A DNA stretch of 64,000 nt from Sepiola atlantica (lineage: Eukaryota > Mollusca > Cephalopoda > Sepiida > Sepiolidae), in NCBI GenBank assembly GCA_963556195.1, contig OY744520.1, forward strand, positions 8,762,991 to 8,826,990, written 5' to 3'. The notes below the pieces were generated by a model that worked only from the letters and a program-made list of their open reading frames with translations, searched no databases and was not told the origin of the DNA. How positions within the stretch are numbered: position 1 is the first letter of the stretch; each line of letters begins with the position of its first letter. Positions 58,301 to 61,300 of the stretch are shown here, one piece after another. Both the position numbers and the translations under genes were made by a program.

Positions 58301-61300
58301 CCGGCTCGATTGGCATTGGTTTCTTCAAATTCTTTCTAAAATCAGGTACTTACAGGAGGGACCACATGAAGGTTGCCAACATCCATAGTGAAAGTGATGC
58401 TATCGAACCGAAAGTATTTGAACTTTGCACGCCCAGATTGTTAATTTAAAGTTCCATACACAGACTTCAAGATAAACATCCATGCATATATCTGCAAGAA
58501 ATGGCAGTTTAGATGGAGCAGTAATGCCAATAAACTGTTGACAATACAACCCGATCTGAGAGAATAGAGACAGGGCTGTAGGAAGTCACTAAGGGAGAAG
58601 ATCATCTTCTCTCGATTCCATATTGGCCACACATTCATTTCTGCTTGAGCAGGAGTCACCATGGTGTGCGATTTATCATGTCCCATACACGGTGAAGCAC
58701 CTTATGTTAGAATGTGTTGACTTTGCTCCCATGCGACAAAGATACTACAATGTTGTTACTATGAAGGAATTATTTAATGACATCAGAGTGGAAATCATAA
58801 TGTCCTTTTTGAAGACAGTGGGTTTATACCCCAAAATCTAATATCTATAAGTCCAATAAACCAAACTGCTTTATGGATTACGTAGAATTAATCAATTTCA
58901 GATTGTTTATTAAATAAATTACACATACAAAAGATCTATACACAAGATTGAATCTGTTAATGTTTAAAAATATTATGAACCTCAAGCATAAAATCCTTTT
59001 ACCAAAATAAATGGAGTTGGCATAAATTAATTCAGAAGCGTTGATATGCCGTAAAACAAAAGAAAAAGATTGTTAGCCCACGTCAGTATTGATTTCACCA
59101 CGACCACCCCCAAGTACTAATGATAACAGGAAAACTTTGGTTTGTCATAGCTTGCTGAAAGTGATCCTCTAAATGTCTTTTTTTTGTGCAAATAACTAAA
59201 AATCTGCCCCCAAATCAACCGACAATTTGTTTCTATTATTCAAATTGTGTTGATCGCGGGGAGTCACACATGATTTACTTTGTTTTAATTTTTTAAATAA
59301 ATTTTTGTTTCCTTTGAATTTTGATTTTTATCCAACTACCCCTTTTTTTTTTACAAATGAGTATTACGCAACAATATGTCCGTTTGAATTTTTTTTTCAA
59401 TTAATAAAATTAAGTATTTAAAAAGACATGATATATTCAACAAATTTCTTATTTCTTTCAGTTAAGGAATACTTTGCAATTGGCCTCCTGTTTCTATTGT
59501 CTTGCAAGTTACCCAGTAAGTCGACTCTTTCTATTTGTTCTTTCAAAAAAAAAAAAATGAAGTTTTTGAAACACTTATGTTTGTGCTATGTATTCAAATC
59601 TCACTGAAATGATTTTAGGAAATAGCCTCTGAAGATCTTGGGCGACATGACTTGACCTATAAAAACTGTTGATTTTCAATTCAATTAATTTGGCAAAAAA
59701 TAAGACAAGCATGCTTCAGTTGCCATGTAGAGTTTCCCTACATGGCAAATGAAGCATGCTTGTAGAACTGATTTATCTTCCTCCCACAAGGTAAGATGTG
59801 ACGCAAGGTCGGGAAAGTGGGAAAAAACCAGCGTTCGAGAATTTGAGCACTCTGGTCGTTTAAAAATTACCTGAGCAGCCCCGTCGGCATTCCCCGTAGG
59901 GGCGCCTCAGGCGATTAGCAATAAACTAACCCCCTCTCAAAGGGTGAGAAGGCAAAGCCTGGGAGGGTGCACCTCCTAGAACTGCATAGGACGGACAACC
60001 GATAGACCGGCGTAATTCCAGACCCGAAGGCCCGGACAATACCGGTTTATTAGAAATTTGATGTAGATTAGGTGTGTGAGTGGTAGAAATTTACACAGAA
60101 GAGAATACAGGAGCCCAGCACTTGTCTAAATTCACCTTGAATTGCTACGTTGTTGGCACATTTATTACCTATCTTGGAACTCTATTCCAAGGTCCAGGGA
60201 TCTTGATTGAGAAAGCAGTCCTCCTCCGGTTCAGTTGAAATCGGCGGTGAAATAGTTTCTTGTGGTGTCTGCATAGACCTCTTTCTGGTGCAGAAGTGAA
60301 TAATAAGTTCTGAGGTATATCGTAATTACTATTGAGGAGATTGTAGGCCAACATTTGTGTAAGTATAATTGTAATGAAACCTCTCCTCATTTGTTCCTAA
60401 GGGGATTCCAAATATTCATATCTCGAATGTACTTCAAATGGTTATGCGTGACATTGCTTTCTATGGTTATATGTTGCATAGCCATTATCTTCATTGAGGA
60501 AATTTGCTTGTAACTCATCAAGAACGATACATTAAAGGAAACTGATGATCTGCATTTATTTGGTATCAATGAAAATACATCTGACCACCTCTGTTGCTGT
60601 GTCTTAGTCTGTGAACTTCCATATAGTAAAGTAAAATCAATCAGTTTTTTTGATTTTCGTCATCGATAGCTTTTGTCCTACAAAATCAATATTTGATTCT
60701 GGTTCATCAGTCTTTCTTATGGATCGTTGCAAAAGAACAATAAAATGTAATTCGAGTTCCAGAAAATAATTTATCCAACTTGGAGTTATTTTCTTATAGC
60801 CACCATTGTTTTTTTAAAGAGAGGTAACTCTTCGTTCATACTTGACTTTGTTTGGAACAGAAAAAAAAATATTTTGGAGAAAAAAAAGGGACATAAGCCT
60901 GTATACGTTCAACAGACTTCTCTTTCTATGGAATATAAAATAACATTTTTGAAAAAAAAAAAAACGGCATAGTTTTAAAAACAGGAAAGCAAATTAAGTT
61001 GCAAGTAAATACAGTACTGTGCAAGCCAGGTCGGTGCACCTAGTGAAAAATAAAATCTAGTCATTCTTTGGTATCTTAAATAACTAAATTATGATAAATG
61101 TTATTTATTTAAAGATAAGTAATTTATACATTTTTTTTATATAGTAAAATGTTTACTGATTAAAATTTTTAATAATTTTTATTATATCTATGCACTAGCA
61201 GGAAGACCCGGCATTGCCTGGGATAGAATGAGGAACACTATGTCCTTTTGCGCCAAGTCTATAGCACCATATATTTTTAAAATTAATTTTTACATTTGAA

